Shown: piece by piece, positions 26,141 to 32,254 of the stretch | Layout of the letters: the number at the start of each line of letters is the position of its first letter | Position numbering within the stretch: the stretch's first letter is position 1 | Origin: an uncultured Eubacteriales bacterium | GTDB taxonomy: Bacteria > Bacillota > Clostridia > Christensenellales > QALW01 | DNA length: 33,731 nucleotides | Direction: 5' to 3' | Assembly: GCA_900547955.1 (NCBI GenBank) | Contig: URIR01000021.1 | Coordinates: forward strand, 1-33,731 | Notes under the pieces: generated by a model | What the model was told of the DNA's origin: nothing | The model's input: only the letters and a program-made list of their open reading frames with translations | The model's database searches: none | Translations under genes and position numbers: made by a program

Positions 26141-26335
26141 GTGGCGGCCTGCTTTCAATGCGCTAAACAGCTTAATATTGATGAAATTGCTATATATAGG
26201 CGTTTGGTGGATAGAGGTGCGGCCAGATGCCTTTGTAAGGAATGTCTTGCTAAAAGGCTTGGCTGTGAACCTTCGGTTATAGAGCGCAAAATAGAATATT
26301 TTAAAGAGATAGGCTGTACGCTTTTTACGCGTTAG
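26141..26335 (+). CDS. Small Cys-rich, probably zinc-binding protein coupled to the alpha-galactosidase gene
   Basis: A GTG start one base after the galactosidase stop, with AAGGA upstream, opens a 64-residue frame. Two cysteine pairs stand out: CFQC near residues 4-7 and CLCKEC near 31-36. Another cysteine follows in LGCEP, and a C-terminal GCTLF motif ends the conserved part. The pattern resembles small uncharacterised proteins I have seen in other Firmicutes, with two Cys pairs, a charged helix (EIAIYRRLVDRGA) and the CTLF tail. I cannot attach a family name. Zinc binding is inferred from the cysteines. The tight coupling suggests co-expression with the hydrolase. Confidence 0.7.
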   Translation: MAACFQCAKQLNIDEIAIYRRLVDRGAARCLCKECLAKRLGCEPSVIERKIEYFKEIGCTLFTR

Positions 26336-26342
26336 CTTTAGT

Positions 26343-26361
26343 GCCCGGCCAAAGGCCGGGC
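26343..26361. repeat. Perfect hairpin after the Cys-rich gene
   Basis: GCCCGGCC, an AAA loop and GGCCGGGC form an 8-bp perfect stem 8 bases after the stop codon. There is no T-run, so alone it is not a full terminator. It is the first of a continuous series of hairpins that ends at 26607. Confidence 0.75.
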
Positions 26362-26363
26362 TT

Positions 26364-26419
26364 GAGAGGCCCTGTTTTTTAGGGAAAGCATAAGCTTTCC
26401 CTAAAAAACAGGGCCTCTC
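26364..26419. repeat. 56-base near-perfect palindrome with a 26-bp stem
   Basis: The arms 26364-26389 and 26394-26419 are perfectly complementary over 26 bases around the 4-base loop ATAA. The arms include CCTGTTTTTT on one side and AAAAAACAGG on the other. It is much longer than a normal terminator. On either strand a T6 run lies within the stem, not after it. Confidence 0.9.
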
Positions 26420-26420
26420 T

Positions 26421-26457
26421 ATTTTGGCGCCCTTCGGGCGCCAAAATTTTTATTTTT
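26421..26457 (+). terminator. Terminator for the glycan gene cluster
   Basis: ATTTTGGCGCCC, a TTC loop and GGGCGCCAAAAT form a perfect 12-bp stem (26421-26447) followed by TTTTTATTTTT. This is the best intrinsic terminator for the galactosidase and Cys-rich gene transcript. Confidence 0.8.
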
Positions 26458-26466
26458 AGCCTTGTG

Positions 26467-26581
26467 TGCATGTTTAATCGGGGCGGGGCGGCGTTTGCGG
26501 CCTACGGCCGCCGTGCGGGCTGAAAAACCGCACAGGCAGGCTATGCCTGCCAAACGCCGCCCCGCCCCGATTAAACATGCA
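26467..26581. repeat. Cloverleaf palindrome 1: long outer stem enclosing three hairpins
   Basis: The outer arms 26467-26497 and 26551-26581 are perfectly complementary over 31 bases. Inside lie three small hairpins. The first is GCGGCC-TAC-GGCCGC (26497-26511). The second is GTGCGG/CCGCAC (26513-26533) with a 9-base loop. The third is GGCAGGC-TAT-GCCTGCC (26535-26551). The base at each branch point can pair in either helix. The whole 115 bases would fold as a four-way junction in single-stranded DNA or RNA, or as a cruciform in duplex DNA. It shares architecture and a core with the units at 31778-31976. Confidence 0.9.
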
Positions 26582-26584
26582 TAT

Positions 26585-26607
26585 GTGCCGGCGCAGAACG
26601 CCGGCAC
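26585..26607. repeat. Perfect hairpin closing the array, downstream of proA
   Basis: GTGCCGGCG, a CAGAA loop and CGCCGGCAC form a 9-bp perfect stem. It lies between the cloverleaf and the proA stop codon and could act as a 3' end structure for the leftward proA transcript, although no T-run follows in that direction. Confidence 0.75.
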
Positions 26608-26647
26608 GCAAATTTTCAGCGGCGGTAAAGCAATATGTTTTCAGCGC

Positions 26648-27937
26648 TTAGAAAGGACAAACTTTTTTTATATCCGAGTGTTGAAATTTTCTTTTGCCTG
26701 ACGCGTAATCAGCTACAATATTGCCCGAACCTATAAGCTTATACTTATAGCTTAACAGTCCTTCCAGTCCTACGGGCCCGCGAGCATGCAGCTTATTGGT
26801 GCTTATGCCTACCTCGGCGCCGAAGCCGTATCTGAAGCCGTCGGAGAAACGGGTAGAGCAATTCCAGAATACATTTGCAGAATCTACGGCGTTCATAAAT
26901 AACGCGGCGCGCTGTTCGCTGTTGGTTATTATACAATCGGTATGCTTGGAGCCGTATTTGTTTATATGGTCTATAGCCTCTGTAATGGAGGTTACAATTT
27001 TAATGGATAGCTTGTAATCAAGGTATTCAGTATGCCAATCTTCCTCTGACGCCGGTATTACGTCTATTATTTTTCTTGTTTTGTCACAGCCGAGCAATAC
27101 AACATTATTCAGCTCGCGCTTTATTATAGGCAGGAGAATAGAAGCTATCTCCTCATGCACAAGCAGAGTTTCAGTTGCGTTGCATACCGATACATATTGA
27201 GTTTTTCCGTCCTTTATAAGCTTAACGGCCATGTCTATATCGGCGTATTTATCCGCGTAAGTATGGCATATTCCATCTGCATGTCCCATAACCGGTATGG
27301 AGGTATTGTCCATAATATATTTTACAAATTGATTTGAGCCGCGGGGAATTATAAGGTCTATGTAATCGCTCAGAGACAGCATGCCCTTTACATCCTGTCT
27401 AGTTTCTAACAGACTCATTGCTCCCTGCGGGATTCCTGCTCTGATTGCTGCGGCGCTGATAACGCTGAAAAGCGCGCGATTGGTTTTTGAGGCTTCGCTG
27501 CCTCCCTTTAAAAGAGCGCAGTTTCCGCTTTTAAGACAGAGCGAACTTATTTGCACCAGCGCGTCGGGACGGGATTCAAAAATAACGCCTATAACCCCTA
27601 TGGGGCAGGATACGCGGTACAATTCCAGACCTTCGTCCAGCTTGCGTGCAAGCAGCGTTTTATTTACAGGCTCTTCCAGTCCTATAAGACTTTCCAGTCC
27701 GTTTAAAACCTCGTCCAGCTTGCTTTGATTAAAGGTCAGGCGCTTTATAATTGGCGCGGCAAGCTGCTCTTTCTGAGCTTGCTCTAAGTCCTGACGGTTA
27801 GCGTCAAATATTTTCTGAGCGTTGTTTTTCAACGCATTGGATATTTCCATTAAAGCCGCGTTTTTAAGCTTTCCGCTTAATTGGGCCATTGCGGGGGCAA
27901 GCTGTTTTGCATTTTGGGCAGCGGTAATTATATCCAT
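26648..27937 (-). CDS. proA: Glutamate-5-semialdehyde dehydrogenase (gamma-glutamyl phosphate reductase) ProA
   Basis: ProA reduces gamma-glutamyl phosphate with NADPH in proline synthesis. The aldehyde dehydrogenase fold shows GVIGVIFESRPDALVQI, LKGGSEA and IIPRGSN. The catalytic cysteine is Cys252 in YVSVCNATETLL. From the ATG at 27937, preceded by GAAAGGACGG, it has 429 residues. About 18 residues after the usual end (GSGNI) form a basic tail (GKRKFQHSDIKKV). proB, normally adjacent, is not in the window. An upstream start at 28033 would overlap yebC and is rejected. Confidence 0.94.
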   Translation of the reverse strand: MDIITAAQNAKQLAPAMAQLSGKLKNAALMEISNALKNNAQKIFDANRQDLEQAQKEQLAAPIIKRLTFNQSKLDEVLNGLESLIGLEEPVNKTLLARKLDEGLELYRVSCPIGVIGVIFESRPDALVQISSLCLKSGNCALLKGGSEASKTNRALFSVISAAAIRAGIPQGAMSLLETRQDVKGMLSLSDYIDLIIPRGSNQFVKYIMDNTSIPVMGHADGICHTYADKYADIDMAVKLIKDGKTQYVSVCNATETLLVHEEIASILLPIIKRELNNVVLLGCDKTRKIIDVIPASEEDWHTEYLDYKLSIKIVTSITEAIDHINKYGSKHTDCIITNSEQRAALFMNAVDSANVFWNCSTRFSDGFRYGFGAEVGISTNKLHARGPVGLEGLLSYKYKLIGSGNIVADYASGKRKFQHSDIKKVCPF

Positions 27938-27971
27938 GGATAAAACCGTCCTTTCGTGAAATACGACGCCG

Positions 27972-28706
27972 TTATTCTTCTTCGGGAAGCAGCGCGTTGT
28001 GGAATACGTTCTGTACGTCGTCGTTATCTTCAAACATATCCAGCATCCAGTTTACTTTTTTTAAGGCTTCATCGTCTACGCTGACGGTAGTCTGAGGTAT
28101 GCGGTCTATTTCGGCGCTTAAGAATACGTATCCGGCGTCCTCCAGGGCCTTGCGCACGCTTGAAAACTCCTCGGGCGATGTGTATATTTCAAACGCATCG
28201 TCCTGGGGAGTTATGTCCTCCGCGCCTGCCTCAATAGCCTGCATGGTAAGCTCGTCCTCGTCTGTGTCGGGAGTCCGTTCTATAACTATTACGCCTTTTT
28301 TATCAAACATCCAGCCTACGCATCCGGTTGCACCCATGGAGCCGCCGGCCTTATCAAATATATGACGCATTTCTCCCGCGGTACGGTTGCGGTTATCAGT
28401 AAGTATTTCCAATATAACAGCTACGCCGGCGGGACCATAGCCCTCGTAGGTTAATTCTTCATAATTGGCTGCGTCTCCTTCACCGGCCGCTTTTTTTATG
28501 CTGCGGCTTATGGTTTCGTTAGGCATGTTGTTAGCTTTAGCCTTAGCTATGACGTCTGCCAACTTAGTGTTTACTGCGGGATCGGGACCGCCGCTGCGTA
28601 CAGCTATGGAAAGCTCGCGGCCGATTTTAGTAAATATTTTGCCCCTTTGAGCGTCTGTTTTTTCCTTTTTATGCTTTATATTAGCCCACTTGCTGTGTCC
28701 GGACAT
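27972..28706 (-). CDS. yebC: YebC/PmpR family regulator
   Basis: The N-terminus MSGHSKWANIKHKKEKTDAQRGK is the unmistakable start of this family. The middle part ITPQDDAFEIYTSP and the C-terminal DNDDVQNVFHN are also typical. Members act as DNA-binding regulators, or, in reported cases, as translation factors that relieve ribosome stalling. Which role applies here cannot be told. The 244-residue length is normal. An AGGAGGC site precedes the ATG. proA follows 34 bases downstream, so the two are probably co-transcribed. Confidence 0.93.
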   Translation of the reverse strand: MSGHSKWANIKHKKEKTDAQRGKIFTKIGRELSIAVRSGGPDPAVNTKLADVIAKAKANNMPNETISRSIKKAAGEGDAANYEELTYEGYGPAGVAVILEILTDNRNRTAGEMRHIFDKAGGSMGATGCVGWMFDKKGVIVIERTPDTDEDELTMQAIEAGAEDITPQDDAFEIYTSPEEFSSVRKALEDAGYVFLSAEIDRIPQTTVSVDDEALKKVNWMLDMFEDNDDVQNVFHNALLPEEE

Positions 28707-28734
28707 ATATAATGCCTCCTTGTGTTTTTTATAT

Positions 28735-28740
28735 ATTATA
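28735..28740 (-). promoter_or_regulatory. Possible -10 box for yebC-proA
   Basis: A perfect TATAAT on the minus strand lies 29 bases upstream of the yebC start, in the 48-base gap after the methyltransferase gene. No convincing -35 element is seen at the right distance, so this is tentative. Confidence 0.3.
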
Positions 28741-28754
28741 GATTCAGTCGGCGG

Positions 28755-29537
28755 TTATTCTTGACGCCGCACATTAAAACAGATATCATATATCATTATT
28801 CCCGCCGCTATGGAAGCGTTTAGGGACTGCGCGCCTCCATGCATTGGAAGGGTTACTGTAATATCCGCGATAGATAGAAGCTCGGAGCTTATTCCGCTGC
28901 CTTCGTTGCCTATAAGCAGTATGGTGCGCCGGGGCAAATTGGTTTGATAGAACGCTGAGCCGCCTAGCGCTGCTGCGGCAATAGTATATCCTTCGCCTTT
29001 AAGCAGCATTAGCTCGGCCTTAAAGTCGGAGCAGCTTTTTATTGGTACGTTGAAAATGGAACCCATGGCGCTGCGCACTACCTTGGGATTATATAGTTCC
29101 GCGCAGCCCTCGTTAAGAAGAACTCCGCCCAATCCGGCTGCATCACAGGTACGGATTATGGTTCCAAGGTTTCCGGGATCCTGAATGCGGTCCAGGGCAA
29201 TTAGCGGGCCGCCTGTTTGAATAGGAGCAGTTTTGGCTTGGGCGACAGCGATTATGCCCTCAGGAGAAATAGTTTCGCTCAGCGCAGCTATTACGCTTTT
29301 AGAGACACATATAATTTCTATTCCGGACTGCCGAGCGCTGTTTATTGCCTGATTAAAGAAGTCCAGCGCGGTATTAAGAACAAGCAGCATTGTAATGGGC
29401 GCCTTTAAAGCCAAGGCGTCCGTTACAAGCCGGCGCCCTTCTATGAGATATAAGCCTCGTTCCCTGCGGTATTTTTTTAATTTGAGCTTTTTTAGATTTG
29501 CTATAAGCTCGTTTGAAACGCTGTTTATTTCTTTCAT
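28755..29537 (-). CDS. SpoU/TrmH-type RNA 2'-O-methyltransferase
   Basis: This SPOUT-fold methyltransferase probably modifies ribose in 23S rRNA or tRNA. An N-terminal substrate-binding domain (about 1-100) with KYRRERGLYLIEGRRLV precedes the knotted catalytic domain. The three SpoU motifs are DRIQDPGNLGTIIRTCDAAG, LIGNEGSGIS and LPMHGGAQSLNASIAAGI. Most relatives have Glu-Ser where this protein reads Gln-Ser in motif 3. The 260-residue length fits the TsnR/RlmB-like group often next to rplT-rpmI-infC. The start has no clear ribosome site, so the exact N-terminus is uncertain. Confidence 0.87.
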   Translation of the reverse strand: MKEINSVSNELIANLKKLKLKKYRRERGLYLIEGRRLVTDALALKAPITMLLVLNTALDFFNQAINSARQSGIEIICVSKSVIAALSETISPEGIIAVAQAKTAPIQTGGPLIALDRIQDPGNLGTIIRTCDAAGLGGVLLNEGCAELYNPKVVRSAMGSIFNVPIKSCSDFKAELMLLKGEGYTIAAAALGGSAFYQTNLPRRTILLIGNEGSGISSELLSIADITVTLPMHGGAQSLNASIAAGIMIYDICFNVRRQE

Positions 29538-29540
29538 GGC

Positions 29541-29578
29541 ATAAATAAATTCAGCGCGGCGAAAATCGTCACGCTGAA
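29541..29578 (-). terminator. Terminator of the infC-rpmI-rplT operon
   Basis: Read leftward, TTCAGCG (29578-29572) pairs with CGCTGAA (29556-29550), with extra pairing inside, and is followed by TTTATTTAT. It lies 11 bases after the rplT stop and just before the methyltransferase start. Confidence 0.65.
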
Positions 29579-29588
29579 GGTGTCTTAA

Positions 29589-29939
29589 TTATTGATTAGC
29601 CTTTGCGGTCTCAGCCAGCGAGGCGAATGCCTCAGCGTTATAAATTGCCAGCTCGGAAAGCATTTTGCGATTTACTTCTACGCCGGCGTTTTTAAGGCCG
29701 TGAATCAGTCTGCTGTAGCTCAGACCATTTATGCGCGCCGCGGCGTTAATGCGGGTTATCCAAAGCTTGCGGAAATCCCTCTTCTTTCTTTTGCGGCCTA
29801 TGTAGGCGTAGGCCTGAGATTTCATAACAGCCTGATTGGCTACTCTGAACTGCTTGCTCTTAGCGCCGTAATAACCCTTTGCAAGCTTTAATACCTTTCT
29901 GCGGTTTTTATTGCCGTTTACGCTTCTTTTGATTCTCAT
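29589..29939 (-). CDS. rplT: Large ribosomal subunit protein bL20
   Basis: bL20 is an early 50S assembly protein and binds its own operon leader in several bacteria. The conserved basic N-terminus contains NRRKVLKLAKGYYGAKSKQF. The core RKRKKRDFRKLWITRINAAAR follows. At 116 residues it has normal length. The AGGAGGT site is 6 bases from the ATG. It is the last gene of infC-rpmI-rplT. Confidence 0.97.
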   Translation of the reverse strand: MRIKRSVNGNKNRRKVLKLAKGYYGAKSKQFRVANQAVMKSQAYAYIGRKRKKRDFRKLWITRINAAARINGLSYSRLIHGLKNAGVEVNRKMLSELAIYNAEAFASLAETAKANQ

Positions 29940-29965
29940 TTTGTTCTACCTCCTAATATGGGTTA

Positions 29966-30163
29966 TTACTTATACGGAATAAGCTTTTTAACATTAATGG
30001 CTTCAGCGCCCTCTAAATAGCCGTTTTGACGCAGTCCGCGCTTGGTCTTGGGCGATTTGCGCGAAAGGAAGTGGTTCCTCATGCATTTAGCCCTCTTTAC
30101 CTTGCCGCTCTTAGTAAAATTGAAGCGTTTTGCAGCTCCGCGATGTGTTTTCATCTTAGGCAT
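29966..30163 (-). CDS. rpmI: Large ribosomal subunit protein bL35
   Basis: The 65-residue protein begins MPKMKTHRGAAKRF and continues with the typical KVKRAKCMRNHFLSRKSPKTKRGLR, a highly basic bL35 sequence. An AAGGAGGA site precedes it. It lies between infC and rplT, the universal order. Confidence 0.97.
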   Translation of the reverse strand: MPKMKTHRGAAKRFNFTKSGKVKRAKCMRNHFLSRKSPKTKRGLRQNGYLEGAEAINVKKLIPYK

Positions 30164-30187
30164 AGTGTGTGTCCTCCTTGAGTAATT

Positions 30188-30697
30188 TTATTGAGATACC
30201 AATATCATAATCATATTCCGGCCTTCAAGCACGGGCTTTCGTTCCATTTTAGCAACGTCTTTCAATAATTCAAAGAAAGCGTCCATAACCTCCAGGCCTT
30301 TTTCTGGTCGGGTTATCTGGCGGGAGCGAAATCTTATGGAAACCTTTATTCGGGCTCCTTCAGAAAGAAATTCACGCGCTTTTTTTGCTTTAACCCCTAA
30401 ATCGTGCTCTTCAATGGTTACAGAAAGCTGGATTTCATGCAGAGAAACCGTTTTTTGGTTTTTGCGGGCTTCCTTGGCCCGCTTTTGCATTTCAAAGCGA
30501 TATTTGCCGTAATCCATAATTTTGCAGACGGGCGGCGCGGCCTTAGGGGCTATTAAACAGAGGTCTAAGCCCTTTTCTTCAGCCATAGCTATAGCGGCGC
30601 GGGTATTCATAACGCCTAACTGCTCGCCTTCAGAGGAAATAACGCGCACTTCCTTTTCTCTTATTTCATCATTAATAAGAATTTCGTTGATGCTCAT
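30188..30697 (-). CDS. infC: Translation initiation factor IF-3
   Basis: IF-3 binds the 30S subunit and proofreads the start codon. The N-terminal domain reads INDEIREKEVRVI and the linker KIMDYGKYRFEMQKRAKEARKNQK. The C-terminal domain reads RIKVSIRFRGRQ-like (here RFRSRQITRPEKG). At 169 residues it is normal. The chosen start is an ATG at 30697 after GGGAGGTG, unlike the AUU start used in E. coli. An upstream in-frame ATG at 30727 lies inside the attenuator hairpin and is rejected. Confidence 0.96.
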   Translation of the reverse strand: MSINEILINDEIREKEVRVISSEGEQLGVMNTRAAIAMAEEKGLDLCLIAPKAAPPVCKIMDYGKYRFEMQKRAKEARKNQKTVSLHEIQLSVTIEEHDLGVKAKKAREFLSEGARIKVSIRFRSRQITRPEKGLEVMDAFFELLKDVAKMERKPVLEGRNMIMILVSQ

Positions 30698-30819
30698 GCA
30701 CCTCCCAAAAAAATATGCGGGCAGCAAAAACTACCCGCATGAAAAAACATAAACTGTTTGCCAAAACCAATCCTGGCTCCTGCGGCCGGAAGGTGAGAAG
30801 CGGGCGGCTTCTGCTTTGC
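30698..30819 (-). promoter_or_regulatory. infC mRNA leader, L20/infC-type attenuation leader
   Basis: About 120 bases lie between the predicted transcription start and the infC ATG. The leader has a G/C-rich segment with possible alternative pairing (AGAAGCCGCCCGCTTCT in the transcript). It ends in an intrinsic terminator that abuts the infC ribosome site. Firmicutes infC-rpmI-rplT operons are commonly controlled by premature termination in such leaders, in some species through L20 binding. The mechanism here is inferred from this layout. Confidence 0.6.
30707..30740 (-). terminator. Attenuator terminator in the infC leader
   Basis: Read leftward, ATGCGGG pairs with CCCGCAT around a GTAG...CTG internal part, and a run of seven T follows immediately. 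The GGGAGGTG ribosome site comes right after the T-run, so terminated transcripts would lack it. Confidence 0.82.
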
Positions 30820-30825
30820 TAAATA

Positions 30826-30854
30826 ATGATACTACGTTTTTTATTTGCCGTCAA
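30826..30854 (-). promoter_or_regulatory. Promoter of infC-rpmI-rplT
   Basis: On the minus strand TTGACG (30854-30849) and TATCAT (30831-30826) are exactly 17 bases apart. The -35 box overlaps the stop codon of the upstream lipoprotein gene. Confidence 0.72.
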
Positions 30855-31627
30855 GCGTTTTTATCCTTATATTCGTTTAAATTTTCAGGCGGCAGCAGAT
30901 TTTCTGCTTCAAACTGCATAGATTGAACCGAAACGGTAATAACGGCCTGGTATTCTGCACCGTCAGCGGCGGTATATTTTCCTGTTCCCGAAACAGTTAG
31001 GATTTCGGGTTTGCCCTCGGACATTTTGATGCTTATGGACGCGTTCTCTGATAAATCAAATTTTGAGTCTCCCAGAAGCGGCTTAAAATCTACGGCTTCG
31101 GGCTTAAGAGTAAAGTAATATGTAGAGACTCCTTCTAATTCCAACCCTTTAAGATTCTCCAAATTATCCTCGTTTATTTTATCTTTAATAAAAGGGAGTA
31201 TATAGGCGGACTGCTTGAACTCCTCTGGAGTCATGCTTTGCTTGCTCTTATCGCTTTGGTAATAAGCTGTCTTGCCATCGTAATAGGACAGTACTGAGGA
31301 ATCATTTTCAAAAGCGCGGCCTGTTGTTTCGCAACGGGCAGTAAGAGTACCGTTCTGCATCCGGCTTGTTAATTTTATTACGGTGCTCATTTCCGAATAG
31401 GCTTCCTCGTTCTCCAGGCGAACGGTAATTTCATTTTTCAGGGCGGACTGCTCGGCGGAAAGTATATCTATATCAAATTTATCAAAATAGGATATAATTT
31501 CAGATTCAGCCGGGGGAGTGATGGCTATAGCGGTGGGCGCGGCATTCCCGCTTCCCTGTCCAAAGCAGGATGTAAGGCTTAAAAGGCAGACGGCTGTAAA
31601 AACTGCCGCCAAAATTCTTTTGTTCAT
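30851..31627 (-). CDS. Putative lipoprotein of unknown function
   Basis: The 258-residue product has a type II signal peptide: positive N-terminus (NKR), hydrophobic core and lipobox LTSC with Cys21. It is therefore probably lipid-anchored outside the membrane. After a low-complexity linker (about 22-40) comes a beta-rich domain with alternating segments (ITVRLENEEAYSEMSTVIKL, LTARCETTGRAFENDSSVLSYYDG, YQAVITVSVQSMQFEAENLLPPEN). The layout recalls the LppX/LprG or DUF6612-like lipid-binding lipoproteins, but I cannot confirm it. The gene has its own promoter and an AAGGAG site, and no terminator separates it from infC. Confidence 0.8.
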   Translation of the reverse strand: MNKRILAAVFTAVCLLSLTSCFGQGSGNAAPTAIAITPPAESEIISYFDKFDIDILSAEQSALKNEITVRLENEEAYSEMSTVIKLTSRMQNGTLTARCETTGRAFENDSSVLSYYDGKTAYYQSDKSKQSMTPEEFKQSAYILPFIKDKINEDNLENLKGLELEGVSTYYFTLKPEAVDFKPLLGDSKFDLSENASISIKMSEGKPEILTVSGTGKYTAADGAEYQAVITVSVQSMQFEAENLLPPENLNEYKDKNA

Positions 31628-31688
31628 GTGACGTTTTATCTCCTTGCTGTTTTTATGCCTGTTTTCATGGGCTATTGTGATGTTAGTA

Positions 31689-31717
31689 ATTATATACTAA
31701 AATCTGCGCGCTGGCAA
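31689..31717 (-). promoter_or_regulatory. Promoter of the lipoprotein gene
   Basis: On the minus strand TTGCCA (31717-31712) and a perfect TATAAT (31694-31689) are separated by 17 bases. They lie about 62 bases upstream of the start codon. A 7-bp inverted repeat (CGGACGC / GCGTCCG, 31730-31758) lies just upstream. Confidence 0.75.
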
Positions 31718-31777
31718 TAATAAAAAGCGCGGACGCTGTTTTTTGGTATACGCGTCCGGCTTTAGGTTATTAAAAGG

Positions 31778-31889
31778 CTTTTGCGCAGGCGGCGGGTGGG
31801 CGTTTGCGGCCTACGGCCGCTGGCCAGGCTGCGCCCGGCCCTGCAGGCTTTCAGCCTGCAAAAACGCCTAGCTGCCGCCTGCGCAAAGG
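31778..31889. repeat. Cloverleaf palindrome 2
   Basis: The outer stem TTTGCGCAGGCGGC (31780-31793) is perfectly complementary to 31874-31887 and can extend two more pairs with one wobble. After a small internal loop, GGCGTTT (31799-31805) pairs with AAACGCC (31862-31868). Inside are three hairpins with 3-base loops. The first is GCGGCC-TAC-GGCCGC (31806-31820). The second is GGCCaGGC-TGC-GCCcGGCC (31822-31840), with one A-C mismatch. The third is TGCAGGCT-TTC-AGCCTGCA (31842-31860). The 22 bases at 31799-31820 are identical to 26490-26511 in cloverleaf 1. Confidence 0.9.
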
Positions 31890-31976
31890 GGCGCGACGGT
31901 TGCGGCCGCAGGCCGCAACAGCCGGGCGGAGCCCGGCTTCAGGGCGAGCGGGAACGCTCGCCCTGCGTCGCGCCCC
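31888..31976. repeat. Cloverleaf palindrome 3
   Basis: The outer stem GGGGCGCGACG (31888-31898) pairs with CGTCGCGCCCC (31966-31976). It encloses TTGCGGCC-GCA-GGCCGCAA (31900-31918), GCCGGGC-GGA-GCCCGGC (31921-31937) and CAGGGCGAGCG-GGAA-CGCTCGCCCTG (31940-31965). The last has an 11-bp stem closed by a GGAA tetraloop of the GNRA type. It directly abuts cloverleaf 2, sharing about two bases, and has the same stem-plus-three-hairpins plan with mostly different sequence. Confidence 0.9.
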
Positions 31977-31978
31977 TG

Positions 31979-32005
31979 GCCGCCGGGAAGCTTCTTCCCG
32001 GCGGC
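31979..32005. repeat. Perfect hairpin closing the second array
   Basis: GCCGCCGGGAAG (31979-31990), a CTT loop and CTTCCCGGCGGC (31994-32005) form a 12-bp stem, two bases after cloverleaf 3. It parallels the single hairpin that follows cloverleaf 1 at 26585-26607. Confidence 0.85.
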
Positions 32006-32084
32006 GTCAATTTACCATCAAGGCCGTATAGAACCGCGCGAGAAAAAACACATAAAATAAAGAATGAAAATTGCAATTATCCTC

Positions 32085-32113
32085 TTGCTAAAAAGGAAAA
32101 AATTTAGTAAACT
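32085..32113 (+). promoter_or_regulatory. Candidate promoter of the L-rhamnose isomerase gene
   Basis: TTGCTA (32085-32090) and TAAACT (32108-32113) are 17 bases apart in a very AT-rich 250-base region (32006-32254) that holds no gene. The implied leader is about 135 bases. No AraC-type operator or cre site was recognised. Alternative -10-like sequences occur at 32181 and 32206. Confidence 0.45.
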
Positions 32114-32254
32114 ATTTCATAGCCACAATATATATGTACGCACATGCGTTTTTAGTTTTTTTGCGGTCTGTGGTTTTTAATAAAATGCAGTCGGCCCGAT
32201 GCTGCGTATATATTATTGAGTGTGTATTTGATTTTTTAATTAGGAGGGAAATAT

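Noticed and set aside
26343..26607. CRISPR or integron attC array
   Set aside because: There are no regular direct repeats with unique spacers, and no attC-type R/L box pattern with recombination sites was seen. The hairpins differ in sequence and size.
26419..26701. Short frames on both strands within the hairpin array
   Set aside because: They arise from the palindromic GC-rich arms, so both strands read almost the same protein. They have no ribosome sites.
31781..32107. Frames of 75-108 codons in the second hairpin array
   Set aside because: Arginine- and alanine-rich translations of perfect inverted repeats. The nucleotide structure explains the sequence fully.
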